Source: Leptospirales bacterium (GTDB lineage: Bacteria; Spirochaetota; Leptospiria; Leptospirales; Leptonemataceae). Taken from it: DNA of 64,000 bases. The notes under the pieces are model-generated. The model was not told the origin of the DNA, ran no database searches, and saw only the letters and a list, made by a program, of their open reading frames with translations. The stretch spans positions 1 to 64,000 of the forward strand of contig JAEUSB010000007.1 in assembly GCA_016788865.1 (NCBI GenBank), in the 5' to 3' direction. The position numbers were made by a program, and so were the translations under genes. Below are positions 27,779-36,778 of the stretch, one piece after another; within the stretch, counting starts at the first letter, position 1, and each line of letters starts with the position of its first letter.

Positions 27779-29190
27779 ACTCGCGAGCCGCCAACCGTAA
27801 TTTCGGAAACTTTACACGTCGGAATTCCCATTCCCACTGGAACGGACTGGCCATCCTTGCCGCAGGTCCAGCCGCCGTCAGTGAACTTGAGATCGTTGCC
27901 CACCATGGTAATCTTTGTCATAACATCCGGACCATTGCCGATTAACGTTACGCCTTTGAGTGGCGTAGTTAGCTTCCCATCCTCGATTAAGTAGCTTTCA
28001 AGCACCGTGAAGACAAAGTCTCCCTTGGTGATATCGACCTGACCGCCGCCAAAACGTCGCGCATAAACGCCGCGCTTCACAGATTTCAGGATTTCTTCCG
28101 GATCGTGTTCGCCGGCGCGCATATAGGTATTTGTCATCCGCGGCATAGGCAGATGGCGATAACTTTCCCGGCGACCGTTTCCGGTGGCCGCTGTCTTCAT
28201 GATTTTGGCACTGATACGATCATTGATATATCCGCGAAGAATCCCTTTTTCGATCAGGACAGTTGAGGTGGGAGTGTTTCCTTCATCGTCCACGTTGATA
28301 CTTCCGCGCATGTTCGGGAATAGCCCTTCGTCCACGATCGTACAATGCTCCGAGGCCACGACCTGTCCCACGCGACCGCTGTAATTAGAGAGGTCTTTGC
28401 GATTGAAGTCCGCCTCAAGTCCATGCCCAACAGCTTCATGCAACAATACACCACTATCAGAAGGCCCGAGGACTACTTCCATTGGCCCTGCTGGTGCCTC
28501 TTTGGCGTCCAGCGACAGCACGGCAAGACGGGCAGCTTCTTTCGCAATGTCCGCTGCGCTCCGCTTTGTCTGAAAGTATTCAAGCCCAACGCGGCCACCG
28601 CCGGAATCACTCCCGGTTTGACGCACGCCATCTCTCTCTGCTATGCAGCCAACCCGCAAGACCATCATTGGTTGTACATCGGACCAGGCTACACCGTCCG
28701 AGCTCACATAACTGACCGTCTTGATTTCATCCGCCAGCGAACACGTGACTTTGATAATGGCAGGATTGTAGCTGCGAGCGGCCTCATTTGCCTGGTGTAC
28801 GTATTTTAGTTTTGAATCCAGATCTGCCTCCGCGGAGGGCGTTTCTAGAGGATACAGATTTCTGGGTTGAATAGAATGCACTTCCTGGATTTGAATACGA
28901 GCAGTAGTATCATCTGCGATTGCCGCTGCAGTGCGGGCGGCTTTCATGAGGCTTGGAAGGGAGAGGTCTTCTGAGAAAGCGTAACCGGATTGGTCGCCCC
29001 GCAAAACACGCACACCCGCTCCAACGGCGATGCCCCGGCCTGCCGCTTTAACAATATCGTCTTCAAAAGAAATGGAGGATGAAATGCGTTGCTCGAAATA
29101 AATATCTGCGAAATCTCCGCCGCGCGAAAGTGCAACACCGAGCACCTGCGCTGCTTCATCAGCGGAGATACCGAACTGAACGTGATTCAT
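27775..29190 (-). CDS. tldD: TldD zinc metalloprotease
   Basis: This is the catalytic partner of TldE, 471 residues. The zinc site is HEAVGHGLEAD, with His251, Glu252 and His256, and the C-terminal domain holds the other ligand region ('TMVGNDLKFTDGGWTCGKDG'). 'GRGIAVGAGVRVLRGDQSGYAF' and 'GVYARRFGGGQVDITKGDFV' are diagnostic blocks. The enzyme cleaves extended unfolded peptides inside a barrel made with TldE. It is the first gene of the two-gene operon. The start codon ATG is followed by normal family sequence. A short gap separates it from the NTF2-like gene on the same strand. Confidence 0.92.
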   Translation of the reverse strand: MNHVQFGISADEAAQVLGVALSRGGDFADIYFEQRISSSISFEDDIVKAAGRGIAVGAGVRVLRGDQSGYAFSEDLSLPSLMKAARTAAAIADDTTARIQIQEVHSIQPRNLYPLETPSAEADLDSKLKYVHQANEAARSYNPAIIKVTCSLADEIKTVSYVSSDGVAWSDVQPMMVLRVGCIAERDGVRQTGSDSGGGRVGLEYFQTKRSAADIAKEAARLAVLSLDAKEAPAGPMEVVLGPSDSGVLLHEAVGHGLEADFNRKDLSNYSGRVGQVVASEHCTIVDEGLFPNMRGSINVDDEGNTPTSTVLIEKGILRGYINDRISAKIMKTAATGNGRRESYRHLPMPRMTNTYMRAGEHDPEEILKSVKRGVYARRFGGGQVDITKGDFVFTVLESYLIEDGKLTTPLKGVTLIGNGPDVMTKITMVGNDLKFTDGGWTCGKDGQSVPVGMGIPTCKVSEITVGGSRV

Positions 29191-29229
29191 GCAGTATAAG
29201 TTAGTGCGATTGTTGAGGATTGGCCCTAT

Positions 29230-29709
29230 TTATTTGGGGCCAAGCTTCTTGCGCTTGATAAACATCTCAAGACCAGTTGCAGCTTCCGCGCGAATCTTGT
29301 TCTGGACTCCCGAGCTCCAACCCATCAGCTTACCGGACAACCCGAGCGCCATGCCTGCCCATCTCCACAAACTGAACGTGTCGCGGTGCTTGATAATTTT
29401 GCCATCCTTGAATTCAAACCTGGCATCAATAATATTGTGAATCTTGTTCCCCGTCTTTGCGAAGCTGTAAACTGGTTCCCAGTGCGCCTGCCCGCTGGTG
29501 TCATCCGCTTTGATATTTCCGTATGTCAGCGTGAGGTCCGTTGCGCGCTCAGCGAGCATTTGCCACATTGCCTTTGCCTTCCAACCCTGTAATTGAAAGA
29601 CCGGATCTGCAAAATCAATGTCGTCGTGGTAACAATCGACCATTGTCTGCCAGTCCTTTCGCGTGAAAGCAGAATAGAACTTATCGATGAGAGCTTCGTT
29701 TGGATGCAT
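29230..29709 (-). CDS. NTF2-like/SnoaL-fold protein
   Basis: This small protein of 159 residues has the cone-shaped NTF2-like fold. The N-terminus 'LIDKFYSAFTRKDWQTMVDCYHDDIDFADPVF' is typical of SnoaL-like polyketide cyclase and limonene-epoxide hydrolase relatives. The C-terminal strand 'FEFKDGKIIKHRDTFSLWRW' matches the usual end of the domain. No catalytic dyad can be assigned with confidence. The C-terminal 30 residues are basic and may be an extension. It lies between tldD and a small lipoprotein on the same strand, with 39- and 46-base gaps. Confidence 0.8.
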   Translation of the reverse strand: MHPNEALIDKFYSAFTRKDWQTMVDCYHDDIDFADPVFQLQGWKAKAMWQMLAERATDLTLTYGNIKADDTSGQAHWEPVYSFAKTGNKIHNIIDARFEFKDGKIIKHRDTFSLWRWAGMALGLSGKLMGWSSGVQNKIRAEAATGLEMFIKRKKLGPK

Positions 29710-29755
29710 AGCGCCCAGTTGTGCAATCCTCCGGCTATCCGTTCAAGCTAAATAT

Positions 29756-30238
29756 TTATGGCGAGATGGGAATGCGAGCAACAGCCGTTAGTTCATTCAA
29801 GAGCGATTCTAATTCGGAAAACGGCTTTGGCGCAGATTCATAAGCGGGATTGCTTCTATATAGAACGGACTTAGCCTGTCCGTCAATGTTCAACTCGATC
29901 CGGTAGGGATAGAATCTTTGTCCCTCCGGTGCTCCGTATGTGGCGTTCAACCCCAGGAATCCGTTCTTCTGGATAGTATTTCTGAGCCTGGTGATTTGAT
30001 CCCCCGTTAATCCACCCTGCATTGAGGTGGCTTTTGTACTCGAAGGAACCGGACTAACGGGGTTTGCAAACTCTTGCTCGAGCCTTGTAACGATCAGCAT
30101 TGAATCCTCAACGACGATTCTTGTCGTGGATGAACTGTAACTTACGTGGATCCGATTCGCCCGGCGAGTTTGCGAGCTGCACGACACAACAAGCAGAGCA
30201 GATAGAAATATGAGGGTGAATGATCTTGCAACTTTCAT
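29756..30238 (-). CDS. Small hypothetical lipoprotein
   Basis: This 160-residue protein has a clear lipoprotein signal: 'LIFLSALLVVSCSS' puts the lipid-bearing Cys at about 20. The mature region is a mostly beta domain with no family I recognise. AGGAG lies six bases before the ATG, so the start is secure. It is followed by the NTF2-like gene and preceded by the Rossmann-fold gene (35 bases), all on the minus strand, forming a plausible operon. Likely anchored on the periplasmic side or the cell surface. Confidence 0.7.
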   Translation of the reverse strand: MKVARSFTLIFLSALLVVSCSSQTRRANRIHVSYSSSTTRIVVEDSMLIVTRLEQEFANPVSPVPSSTKATSMQGGLTGDQITRLRNTIQKNGFLGLNATYGAPEGQRFYPYRIELNIDGQAKSVLYRSNPAYESAPKPFSELESLLNELTAVARIPISP

Positions 30239-30273
30239 CAGATTCTCCTTTTCGCTTGCGTAGGATTGGATCC

Positions 30274-31092
30274 TTACAATAGTTTAAAGTCCGATGGAAG
30301 GCCCGGCAGTTCCGTGTCTGTCCAGGTCCAATCTCCAATCACATTGACAATGGGTGCTTTCTCGCCTGCCAGAACCATGCCTATAGCTCGTTTCAGGTCT
30401 GTCTCATCTGTTTGCCGGTGCGGTTGTGGAAACCTGCTTCCGAACGTTAGCCGCTCCGATTCGCAGGCGTAGTCGAAAAAGAAGTCGCCGAACTTTTTCC
30501 CGGATGCCTTCCATGCTTCACCCAATTTCCTGATTGGCTCATGCTTTGTATCACGAACGGCTCGTTGCAGCAAAAGACCGATTCCACGCGTAGCCGTACT
30601 CCGAAACGTTCCGGCCCGGACCATCTTGTAACGATCCGGATTGGCGATTGCGATCTTCTCCTGTCTGATCTTAACGTACGCCATGGATCCATACGCCGCC
30701 AGCGTATGGGCAAGCCAATAGAACGCAGAAAAACCTATGGTCAATTCGGGTTGAAGCGCTTCATGGAGGGCAACCATTGGATCGAAGGAAAACTGCAATG
30801 CCGCCCTGACATCATTTTCCGGGGTTTCCGCTATTGGGTAGCCGAGCGGACCAAACGCTGGCGTGAAGAAGAGTGCGCGCGGCGATCCGGTTGCACCAGA
30901 GGCAACCAGCTTCCAGGAGTCCGGCTTGTTGAGATCAATGCCGCGTATCGTTTCGCTGACACCTGGAACCTCTTTGTCACCGGATGACGTTGCAACAATC
31001 TTGATTCCGGGAGCAAACTCTTTAACCGCGGCAATTGCAGCCTGTCCTGCTACGCTCGATCCTCCGATTACTAAGTAGTACGTTTCGCTCAT
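30274..31092 (-). CDS. Rossmann-fold, SDR-like oxidoreductase of unknown role
   Basis: The N-terminus 'YLVIGGSSVAGQAAIAAVKE' is an NAD(P)-binding glycine motif, and the 272-residue length fits a short-chain dehydrogenase or atypical SDR. The Tyr-x-x-x-Lys pair of classical SDRs is not obvious: 'YGSMAYVKIRQEK' is the nearest match. 'FTPAFGPLGYP' replaces the usual NNAG strand. A binding protein or atypical reductase is possible. It is divergent from the LpxC-like gene and probably the first gene of the run ending at 29230. Confidence 0.6.
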   Translation of the reverse strand: MSETYYLVIGGSSVAGQAAIAAVKEFAPGIKIVATSSGDKEVPGVSETIRGIDLNKPDSWKLVASGATGSPRALFFTPAFGPLGYPIAETPENDVRAALQFSFDPMVALHEALQPELTIGFSAFYWLAHTLAAYGSMAYVKIRQEKIAIANPDRYKMVRAGTFRSTATRGIGLLLQRAVRDTKHEPIRKLGEAWKASGKKFGDFFFDYACESERLTFGSRFPQPHRQTDETDLKRAIGMVLAGEKAPIVNVIGDWTWTDTELPGLPSDFKLL

Positions 31093-31184
31093 AAATCACA
31101 CCACATTCCCCTGATTCGCGCCAAGCAAGGAAAATTCAGATAGCTATCTTGCGCACCGTGCTGGAAATCGGAACTGTGGAAATC

Positions 31185-32156
31185 ATGTTTGATTCTGAAC
31201 GAATTCGCGAATTGATCGCGCAGCGCCATCCCAGCATTCGTAAGATTCCCGCCACTTTGCAAAAGACTGTACCCTTCAAACATGGACGTGCCTACGGGAT
31301 TGATTCCACTGTTACAATCCAGGGAATTTCCTCTTTTGAGAACAAACCCGTAGAAATCAAACTTTCTCCCACAGAATCCACGCCCGTTTTTGAATTTCGG
31401 CAAACAGGCGAACGTTTTGCGATTGATCCTGGCCTCTGCCAGAAGGGACAGCACAACATTCAACTCGGTTCCATCAAGATCGTTGAGCACCCGCTTTCCT
31501 TCATGTCTGCATTTGGTGTTCGTTGTGACGTTAGTCTCGATCAGCCAAGTTTTCCAACGTTCGACTATTGTAACTTGCCGTACCTTGAGGCGGTGCAAGG
31601 ACACCTCGTGGATCTAGGTCCCGAGAGTTCTTTTTCAATTACCAAACCAGCCTGCCTCTTGTTTGGCAAAGGCTATTGCATCCTGGAACCTGACCAGGGC
31701 GCGGATGCCCTACTGATCGACCACCAGGTCAGCTATCCCGGAACATCGGTTGGGACAACGCGATTGGAACTCAAACTGACGCCAGAAACATACGCATTTC
31801 TTTGCGCGGCGCGCACACCGTCCTTTCGAACCAGAAGCGAGAATCTAAAAAACTATGAGTTGGTAAGATCGGGTCAGGTTAAGGAGTATCCGGTCACAAC
31901 TGAAAACGTTCTCTTTGTAGACGAAGAAGAGTTCTATAACCCCCGGGCGGAGTTTGTGTCCAACCGGTTCAACTATGAATTCATGATGCATGAGATAATT
32001 GATATTATAGCCTGGCTACGGTTCCTTGAGATTGCGCATAACGGACGATTCGTTGGAAAAATGACTACTTTTCTTTTTGACCATCATGCTCAGATCGACG
32101 CAGCAATCTGGGCATGCGCCGATCGTTCGCTGTGGACGAAATCGCAGCTCGTTTGA
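31185..32156 (+). CDS. Divergent LpxC-family deacetylase homologue
   Basis: The protein keeps the LpxC skeleton but is strongly diverged. The zinc and catalytic residues of the family appear conserved: Glu101-His102 in 'KIVEHPLSFM' (LpxC VEHL), His269 and Asp273 in 'MMHEIIDIIAWL' (LpxC HKxLDAIGD), and a His in 'FDHHAQI' (LpxC SGH). 'ARTPSF' matches the ARTF loop. The LHSG/LHTG motif of the N-terminus is replaced by 'GIDSTVT', and the usual PI.DGS loop is not recognisable. It may deacetylate lipid A precursor or a related sugar. I start at ATG 31185; upstream TTG or GTG codons are possible. Its end overlaps dinB by 92 bases on the opposite strand. Confidence 0.7.
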   Translation: MFDSERIRELIAQRHPSIRKIPATLQKTVPFKHGRAYGIDSTVTIQGISSFENKPVEIKLSPTESTPVFEFRQTGERFAIDPGLCQKGQHNIQLGSIKIVEHPLSFMSAFGVRCDVSLDQPSFPTFDYCNLPYLEAVQGHLVDLGPESSFSITKPACLLFGKGYCILEPDQGADALLIDHQVSYPGTSVGTTRLELKLTPETYAFLCAARTPSFRTRSENLKNYELVRSGQVKEYPVTTENVLFVDEEEFYNPRAEFVSNRFNYEFMMHEIIDIIAWLRFLEIAHNGRFVGKMTTFLFDHHAQIDAAIWACADRSLWTKSQLV

Positions 32157-33372
32157 CTTTTCCTTTGAACTTTTCCCCCATCGCAAAAATAAGTTTGTCA
32201 ACCGTCTCATTCCCTTCCGATTCTGAGGAGGGGGGTAGTTTGACAGGATTCCGCTTGGCTGGAAGTCTTTCCTCGGAAGGGGCAAATGCCGCCGAAGCAC
32301 CAAACAAATCCAATTGTGGCTCATCTTCCTCGTCCGAAAACTCCGTAACACCCACACCTATCAACCGCACAGCCTTTCCTTTTCGATCAAAGCGCGCCAG
32401 CTGATCCCAGGAAAAATCGCGCAATGAATGCATGTCGAACACAGCTCTGGGAAGCGTATGACTACGAGTAAAGGTTTCAAATCCAGTGAGACGAATCTTA
32501 AACTGAAGTGTTCGACCCTTCAGATTCTCTTTCAGCATCTTCTGCGAAAGGCTTTCACATATTCCCGTCAGCACCTCGCGCAAAAAATCCAGATCGTCCG
32601 TATCTGTTTCAAACGTCGTTTCTTCACTGATCGATTTCCGCTGCCAGCCCGGCGCTACGGGCCTTGGATCAATTGCGTTTGCAAGTTCGTAGATATGCGT
32701 ACCCCACCTACCGAGGAGGCGCTCGAGATCTTCTCTGGATGTTTTTGCCACATCGCTCACAAGATGATACCCCAGCTGCTTCAAGCGCGACGCTGTCTTT
32801 GGTCCCACTCCCCAGAGCTTCTCAACAGGAAGTGGAGCCAGAAAGTCCTTCTCTCCTCCCGGAGGTACCACTGTTAGCCCGTCTGGCTTGTTGAAATCGG
32901 AGGCAATCTTAGCGACACTCTTACACCCGGCTATTCCAGCACTGGCCGTCAGTCCCGTGCGTTCGTGAATCCTCGCCTTGATCTTCTTTCCACGCTGAAT
33001 GGCAGGTCCAAACAACGACTCGGTACCCGTGCAATCGAGGAATGCCTCGTCTATGCTGACGCCTTCGACCAGAGGAGAGAATTCAGACAGGGTTTCCATA
33101 ACAATGGCCGACAATTCCGCATAACGTTTATGGCGACCTGGAACAAAAATCCCATGGGGACAAAGACGGTACGCCTGAGAGACAGGCATTGCTGATCGCA
33201 CGCCAAACTTCCTGGCCTCGTAGCTGCAGGTGGAAACGACGCCCCGTCCCTGTCCGCCCTTTGGATCTGCGCCAACTATAACGGGTTTTCCGCGTAATTC
33301 AGGTGCATCGAGTTGTTCAATAGACGCGTAAAAGGCGTCCATATCAACGTGAACAATTGTGCGCGAACCCAC
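32065..33372 (-). CDS. dinB: DNA polymerase IV
   Basis: This is a Y-family translesion polymerase of 435 residues. 'IVHVDMDAFYASIEQLD' and 'VSIDEAFLDCTG' carry the metal-binding Asp and Glu. 'STCSYEARKFGVRSAMP' is the finger motif, and helix-hairpin-helix 'LWGVGPKTASRLKQLG' lies at about residues 180-195. The little-finger domain follows (about 240-350). The C-terminal 85 residues are low in similarity and basic, without a clear clamp-binding motif. The stop lies inside the end of the convergent LpxC-like gene. A 21-bp palindrome stands 20 bases before the start and may be an operator, since dinB is often under damage control. Confidence 0.93.
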   Translation of the reverse strand: MGSRTIVHVDMDAFYASIEQLDAPELRGKPVIVGADPKGGQGRGVVSTCSYEARKFGVRSAMPVSQAYRLCPHGIFVPGRHKRYAELSAIVMETLSEFSPLVEGVSIDEAFLDCTGTESLFGPAIQRGKKIKARIHERTGLTASAGIAGCKSVAKIASDFNKPDGLTVVPPGGEKDFLAPLPVEKLWGVGPKTASRLKQLGYHLVSDVAKTSREDLERLLGRWGTHIYELANAIDPRPVAPGWQRKSISEETTFETDTDDLDFLREVLTGICESLSQKMLKENLKGRTLQFKIRLTGFETFTRSHTLPRAVFDMHSLRDFSWDQLARFDRKGKAVRLIGVGVTEFSDEEDEPQLDLFGASAAFAPSEERLPAKRNPVKLPPSSESEGNETVDKLIFAMGEKFKGKVKRAAISSTANDRRMPRLLRRSEHDGQKEK

Positions 33373-33392
33373 GTCTCAGCTTCTCGCAAGGC

Positions 33393-33413
33393 GGAATTGA
33401 TTCAAGCAATTCC
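33393..33413. promoter_or_regulatory. Palindrome upstream of dinB, candidate operator
   Basis: Perfect 7-bp arms GGAATTG/CAATTCC flank a 7-base centre, starting 20 bases upstream of the dinB start codon. The position and symmetry suit a dimeric repressor such as LexA, but I cannot match it to a known box. It could equally form an RNA hairpin in a dinB leader. Confidence 0.4.
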
Positions 33414-33438
33414 TGGCAATCTCCCGGGGCGATTGCCA
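33414..33438. repeat. Second inverted repeat next to the dinB palindrome
   Basis: Perfect 8-bp arms TGGCAATC/GATTGCCA with a 9-base centre directly abut the previous palindrome. On either strand the pair would fold as two consecutive hairpins. The following 136 bases up to the next gene hold no other obvious structure. Confidence 0.45.
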
Positions 33439-33574
33439 GAGCTAAATCAGGCTCGATTTGCAGTGGAGAGGAAAAGAATCCCAGGAGAAGGCATGGTTCT
33501 TGCTATGATTATTTCCGGAAAATACTATTGATTTGAATTAGATTTCGTGCGATCTAAGGAACAAGGAGAGTGTT

Positions 33575-34219
33575 ATGGAAAGAGACTGGGCGCAAACATT
33601 TCGATTTCATGTACTTGCCTTCGAGCATTTTCTTGGAGCGAATAAGCAAATTCGTGTACCGGGAGAGAAGGCTGTCTACCTGGCAGGTATGGTGGCAAGG
33701 CAAACAGACGATCTATATTGTAAGCAAATTACAACTATGCTCGTGGACGATCCAGCGGAGATCGATCTGGCCGTTCGTATGCATGATCCGTACATTGGTC
33801 AGAATGCTCCGATTGTAACGCTCTCGCGGATCAACGCAGAGCATAGAACGATTCGCCTCGCTGTTTGCGAACGTTCCGCGCTGCCTTTTGAAACCAGGTT
33901 CCCAATCCGACTGTTTGGTCTTGCATCCCAGTACTCATACCTTGCCGGGAATCGCACGCTGGGAGACATTTTTCATTTCTTGAGAAACCATTACAGCCTG
34001 GTCCTGGACCTGCTGCGCGGCTACCTGGACTACGTTCAGAAGAACGCAGAAGCCATGGAAGAGGCCAGCAAGTTCATGTGGGATAGATTCGGGTCAGAGA
34101 AAAATGAGCGGAACGTAAAGAAGGATTCCTGGGAGAAACAGGGCATCGATCTCAGACGCGTTCCGCAGATCTCTCCCTCAGAGCTGAACGGTATGATCAA
34201 CTTTACTTCCAGGAACTGA
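33575..34219 (+). CDS. Hypothetical cytoplasmic protein, 214 aa
   Basis: I recognise no family. The start is secure: AAGGAG lies eight bases before the ATG. No signal peptide or membrane helix is seen. The N-terminal two thirds look like a mixed alpha/beta domain ('IRVPGEKAVYLAGMVARQTD', 'PIVTLSRINAEHRTIRLAV'). A helical stretch at about 128-165 ('FHFLRNHYSLVLDLLRGYLD') is followed by a charged, probably disordered tail. It is a single-gene unit, divergent from dinB, with the twin hairpins in between, and convergent with purB. Confidence 0.65.
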   Translation: MERDWAQTFRFHVLAFEHFLGANKQIRVPGEKAVYLAGMVARQTDDLYCKQITTMLVDDPAEIDLAVRMHDPYIGQNAPIVTLSRINAEHRTIRLAVCERSALPFETRFPIRLFGLASQYSYLAGNRTLGDIFHFLRNHYSLVLDLLRGYLDYVQKNAEAMEEASKFMWDRFGSEKNERNVKKDSWEKQGIDLRRVPQISPSELNGMINFTSRN

Positions 34220-34278
34220 GGGGAGTTCACTCTGGACCTAGCAAGACGTCTGCGCGTGTTTCAGGAAAATTCTGCCGA

Positions 34279-35565
34279 TCAGTTCAGGCCAAGGCGCTTG
34301 TAGATATAGTCCACGTTACGCAGGAAGTACCCGGACGAAAACACTTCGCTCAGCTTATCTGCGGAGAGCAGATTAGCTGCTTCAATTTCCGCGCGCAGTG
34401 TCTTGCCAGGGTCTGCCCAGACACGCATACTGGCTGATTGCACCAGCGCGTATGCCTCTTCGCGTTGCTTGCCAGAGTCTACGAGCGCAAGCAACAGGCG
34501 TTGAGAGAAAATCAAACCACGAGTTGTCTCAAGATCACGTGCCATTGCATCCGGGTACACGTGCAGGTTCTTTAACACGAAAAGCATCTTGCTGAGTATA
34601 TATTCAAGCGCAATCGTACTGTCCGGAATGATCACACGTTCAGCAGAGGAATGCGAAATGTCTCGCTCATGCCAGAGGGGCATGTTTCTGTATGCAGCCT
34701 GCACGTTTGCCTGAATAACGCGCGCCAGACCGCAAATCCGTTCACAGAGAACAGGGTTTCTTTTGTGCGGCATAGCCGACGATCCCTTCTGTCCTTCCTT
34801 AAATGGTTCTTCAAGTTCGCGGGTTTCTGTCTTCTGCAGCAGCCGGATTTCCTGGGCCATGCGATCAAGACTTCCTGCAACCACCCCTAGCACTGACATG
34901 AAGAAAGCATGCCGGTCGCGATTGACCACCTGCGTTGAGATTGGGTCTGGCTTCAGCCCCAGGTCGCGCAGTACGTCTTCTTCAACGTCGGGTTCGTTGG
35001 CAGAAAACGTACCGACTGCACCCGACATTTTCCCCACGCAAATTTCCTCGCGCGCTTGCTTTAGCCGACTCAGATTCCGCCGCATTTCTTCAAAGAACAA
35101 AGCAAACTTCAATCCAAGCGTAGTTGGTTCAGCATGAATTCCGTGAGTCCTGCCAATCATCACCTGGTTTCTGTGTTTGATTGCAAGTTCGCGCGCAACA
35201 TCAATCACTTGATTGACACGCGAAATGAGCAAGTCTGTGGCTTCGACCATCTGAAGGCAAAGCGTAGTGTCTCCGAGATCGGAACTGGTCATTCCGTAGT
35301 GCAAATGACGACCCGCAGGACCAATGTTGTCACGGACGTTCGTCAGAAATGCAATTACATCGTGTTGAACTACTTCTTCAATTTCTAGAATCTTGTCCGT
35401 CTGAAAGGCAGCCTTTTCTTGAATCTCTTTCCAATCAGCATCCGGAACAGCGCCGCGCGAATGCAGGGCCCTGGTTACGGCCAACTCCACTTTGAGCCAG
35501 ATTCTGTATTTGTTCTCAAGCTCCCAGATTTTTGAGATTTCGGGATTTGAATAACGATCAATCAT
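34279..35565 (-). CDS. purB: Adenylosuccinate lyase
   Basis: This is a fumarase/aspartase superfamily enzyme of 428 residues acting twice in purine synthesis (SAICAR to AICAR and adenylosuccinate to AMP). The signature 'GSSAMPHKRNP' is at about residues 257-267, and 'TSSDLGDTTLCLQM' and 'IGRTHGIHAEPTT' form the other active-site regions. I start at ATG 35565 (AAAGG eight bases upstream, 'MIDRYSNPEISKIW' is the usual family start); the frame is open to 35613, overlapping the FMN reductase. It is the last gene of a minus-strand operon beginning with a serine hydrolase. Confidence 0.94.
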   Translation of the reverse strand: MIDRYSNPEISKIWELENKYRIWLKVELAVTRALHSRGAVPDADWKEIQEKAAFQTDKILEIEEVVQHDVIAFLTNVRDNIGPAGRHLHYGMTSSDLGDTTLCLQMVEATDLLISRVNQVIDVARELAIKHRNQVMIGRTHGIHAEPTTLGLKFALFFEEMRRNLSRLKQAREEICVGKMSGAVGTFSANEPDVEEDVLRDLGLKPDPISTQVVNRDRHAFFMSVLGVVAGSLDRMAQEIRLLQKTETRELEEPFKEGQKGSSAMPHKRNPVLCERICGLARVIQANVQAAYRNMPLWHERDISHSSAERVIIPDSTIALEYILSKMLFVLKNLHVYPDAMARDLETTRGLIFSQRLLLALVDSGKQREEAYALVQSASMRVWADPGKTLRAEIEAANLLSADKLSEVFSSGYFLRNVDYIYKRLGLN

Positions 35566-35569
35566 GCTA

Positions 35570-36136
35570 TTATCCTTTAATTGCTGTTGCCGCTTCGTTC
35601 GAGTTGCGATCACTGAAGGCTATGAAACGTTTCACCTGATCTTTGAGCAGGCCATACTGGAAGTCGTCGTTGATTGCCGTTGCATCCGCAGAAAGCTTCT
35701 TTCCAATCTGCGGAAACCAGACACGTTCCGGCAAACAGTAAGCGTTCCTGTAGTTAAAAACCATTTGAAGTTGTTCAACCGCACGAATGCCGCCCCACAG
35801 GCCATCTGCAAGCCCCGTGAATGCGACCGCTCGGTGCTCCAGACACTCCGGAAACTTCAGCATATCTATGAAATACTTCAAAGCGCCAGGAAACGATCCA
35901 TTGTATTCAGGCACAACGATATGCACGCCGCGCGAAGTCAGAATGCGCTGTTGCATTGCCAGAAACCCATCGGGTTTCTTCTTATAAGAAGACGGCAAGA
36001 ATATTTCGGGTGGAAGATCCACCAGGTCCAGGATTTGCGCTTCTGAACCGGCATCGATGTAAAGCTGGCAAATGATGCGAGCCAGCTTGATAGTTTTCGA
36101 ATCGGGACGATTTGTCCCGGAAACGATTTCAATCAT
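35570..36136 (-). CDS. NADPH-dependent FMN reductase family protein
   Basis: This flavodoxin-like quinone or FMN reductase has 188 residues. 'ISGTNRPDSKT'-like N-terminus ('IVSGTNRPDSKTIKLAR') binds the FMN phosphate, and 'VPEYNGSFPGALKYFIDML' is the conserved flavin and substrate loop. 'FTGLADGLWGGIRAVEQLQ' completes the fold. Likely reduces quinones, azo compounds or FMN with NADPH. Its stop is four bases before the purB start, so the two are co-expressed, and it lies 39 bases after the uracil-DNA glycosylase gene. Confidence 0.85.
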   Translation of the reverse strand: MIEIVSGTNRPDSKTIKLARIICQLYIDAGSEAQILDLVDLPPEIFLPSSYKKKPDGFLAMQQRILTSRGVHIVVPEYNGSFPGALKYFIDMLKFPECLEHRAVAFTGLADGLWGGIRAVEQLQMVFNYRNAYCLPERVWFPQIGKKLSADATAINDDFQYGLLKDQVKRFIAFSDRNSNEAATAIKG

Positions 36137-36175
36137 AGGCCAGGGTCGCTTTGGGCCGACTCACTGTCTTCTCAT

Positions 36176-36778
36176 TTAAGATTTACCAGAGGGTGGAAAA
36201 GGAATTCCTGCGCGCTCCATAACCAGTTTGATATCTTCCCACACATCTTTGCGCAGGGGACTCTTATCACCCCCATTCCTGAGAACGTAGCTGGGATGGT
36301 AGGTGGGCATTACGGGAATGTTTTGAAACTCACCCCATTTGCCACGCAACTTTGTAATCCCCTCTTTTGTTCCCAGAATGAATTTGGTGGAAGGGCCACC
36401 CAGTGTGACGATGACCCGCGGAGCAATCAACTCGATCTGCTTCAGTAAGAAGGGCGTGCATGCTTCGACTTCATCAGGTTCTGGTGGTCTGTCTTTCTTC
36501 ATCTCTTGATTCACGGTTGGTCTGCACTTGACTATATTGGCGATGTAGACATCCGATCTTGGAATACCCATGCCTTTCTCAATAATGCGCGTCAGTAACT
36601 CGCCAGCCCGACCAACAAAAGGTCTTCCAGTTGCATCCTCCGTTGCTCCAGGGCCCTCTCCAATGAACATTACTTTTGCCGTTGGGCTGCCTTCACCAAA
36701 CACTACGGTTTTGCGTGTCTTTGCAAGCCTGCATCGAGTACATACGAGTGCAGTCGATTTTAGATCGTCAAGGCTCAT
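36176..36778 (-). CDS. udg: Type-4 uracil-DNA glycosylase (iron-sulfur)
   Basis: This 200-residue enzyme removes uracil from DNA. '[18 protein letters not shown]' with Cys residues, 'NIVKCRP' and 'VEACTPFL' give the four cysteines of the [4Fe-4S] cluster. '[21 protein letters not shown]' is motif A, and 'YHPSYVLR' is the His motif. The ATG at 36778 fits family length; the frame is open further upstream to 36817. The start lies inside the end of the upstream serine hydrolase gene (11-base overlap), indicating coupling. Confidence 0.92.
   Translation of the reverse strand: MSLDDLKSTALVCTRCRLAKTRKTVVFGEGSPTAKVMFIGEGPGATEDATGRPFVGRAGELLTRIIEKGMGIPRSDVYIANIVKCRPTVNQEMKKDRPPEPDEVEACTPFLLKQIELIAPRVIVTLGGPSTKFILGTKEGITKLRGKWGEFQNIPVMPTYHPSYVLRNGGDKSPLRKDVWEDIKLVMERAGIPFPPSGKS

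Noticed and set aside
27775..30238. Modified-peptide (RiPP) cluster around TldD/TldE
   Set aside because: No precursor peptide, cyclase or dedicated exporter lies beside the pair, so the default quality-control role is preferred.
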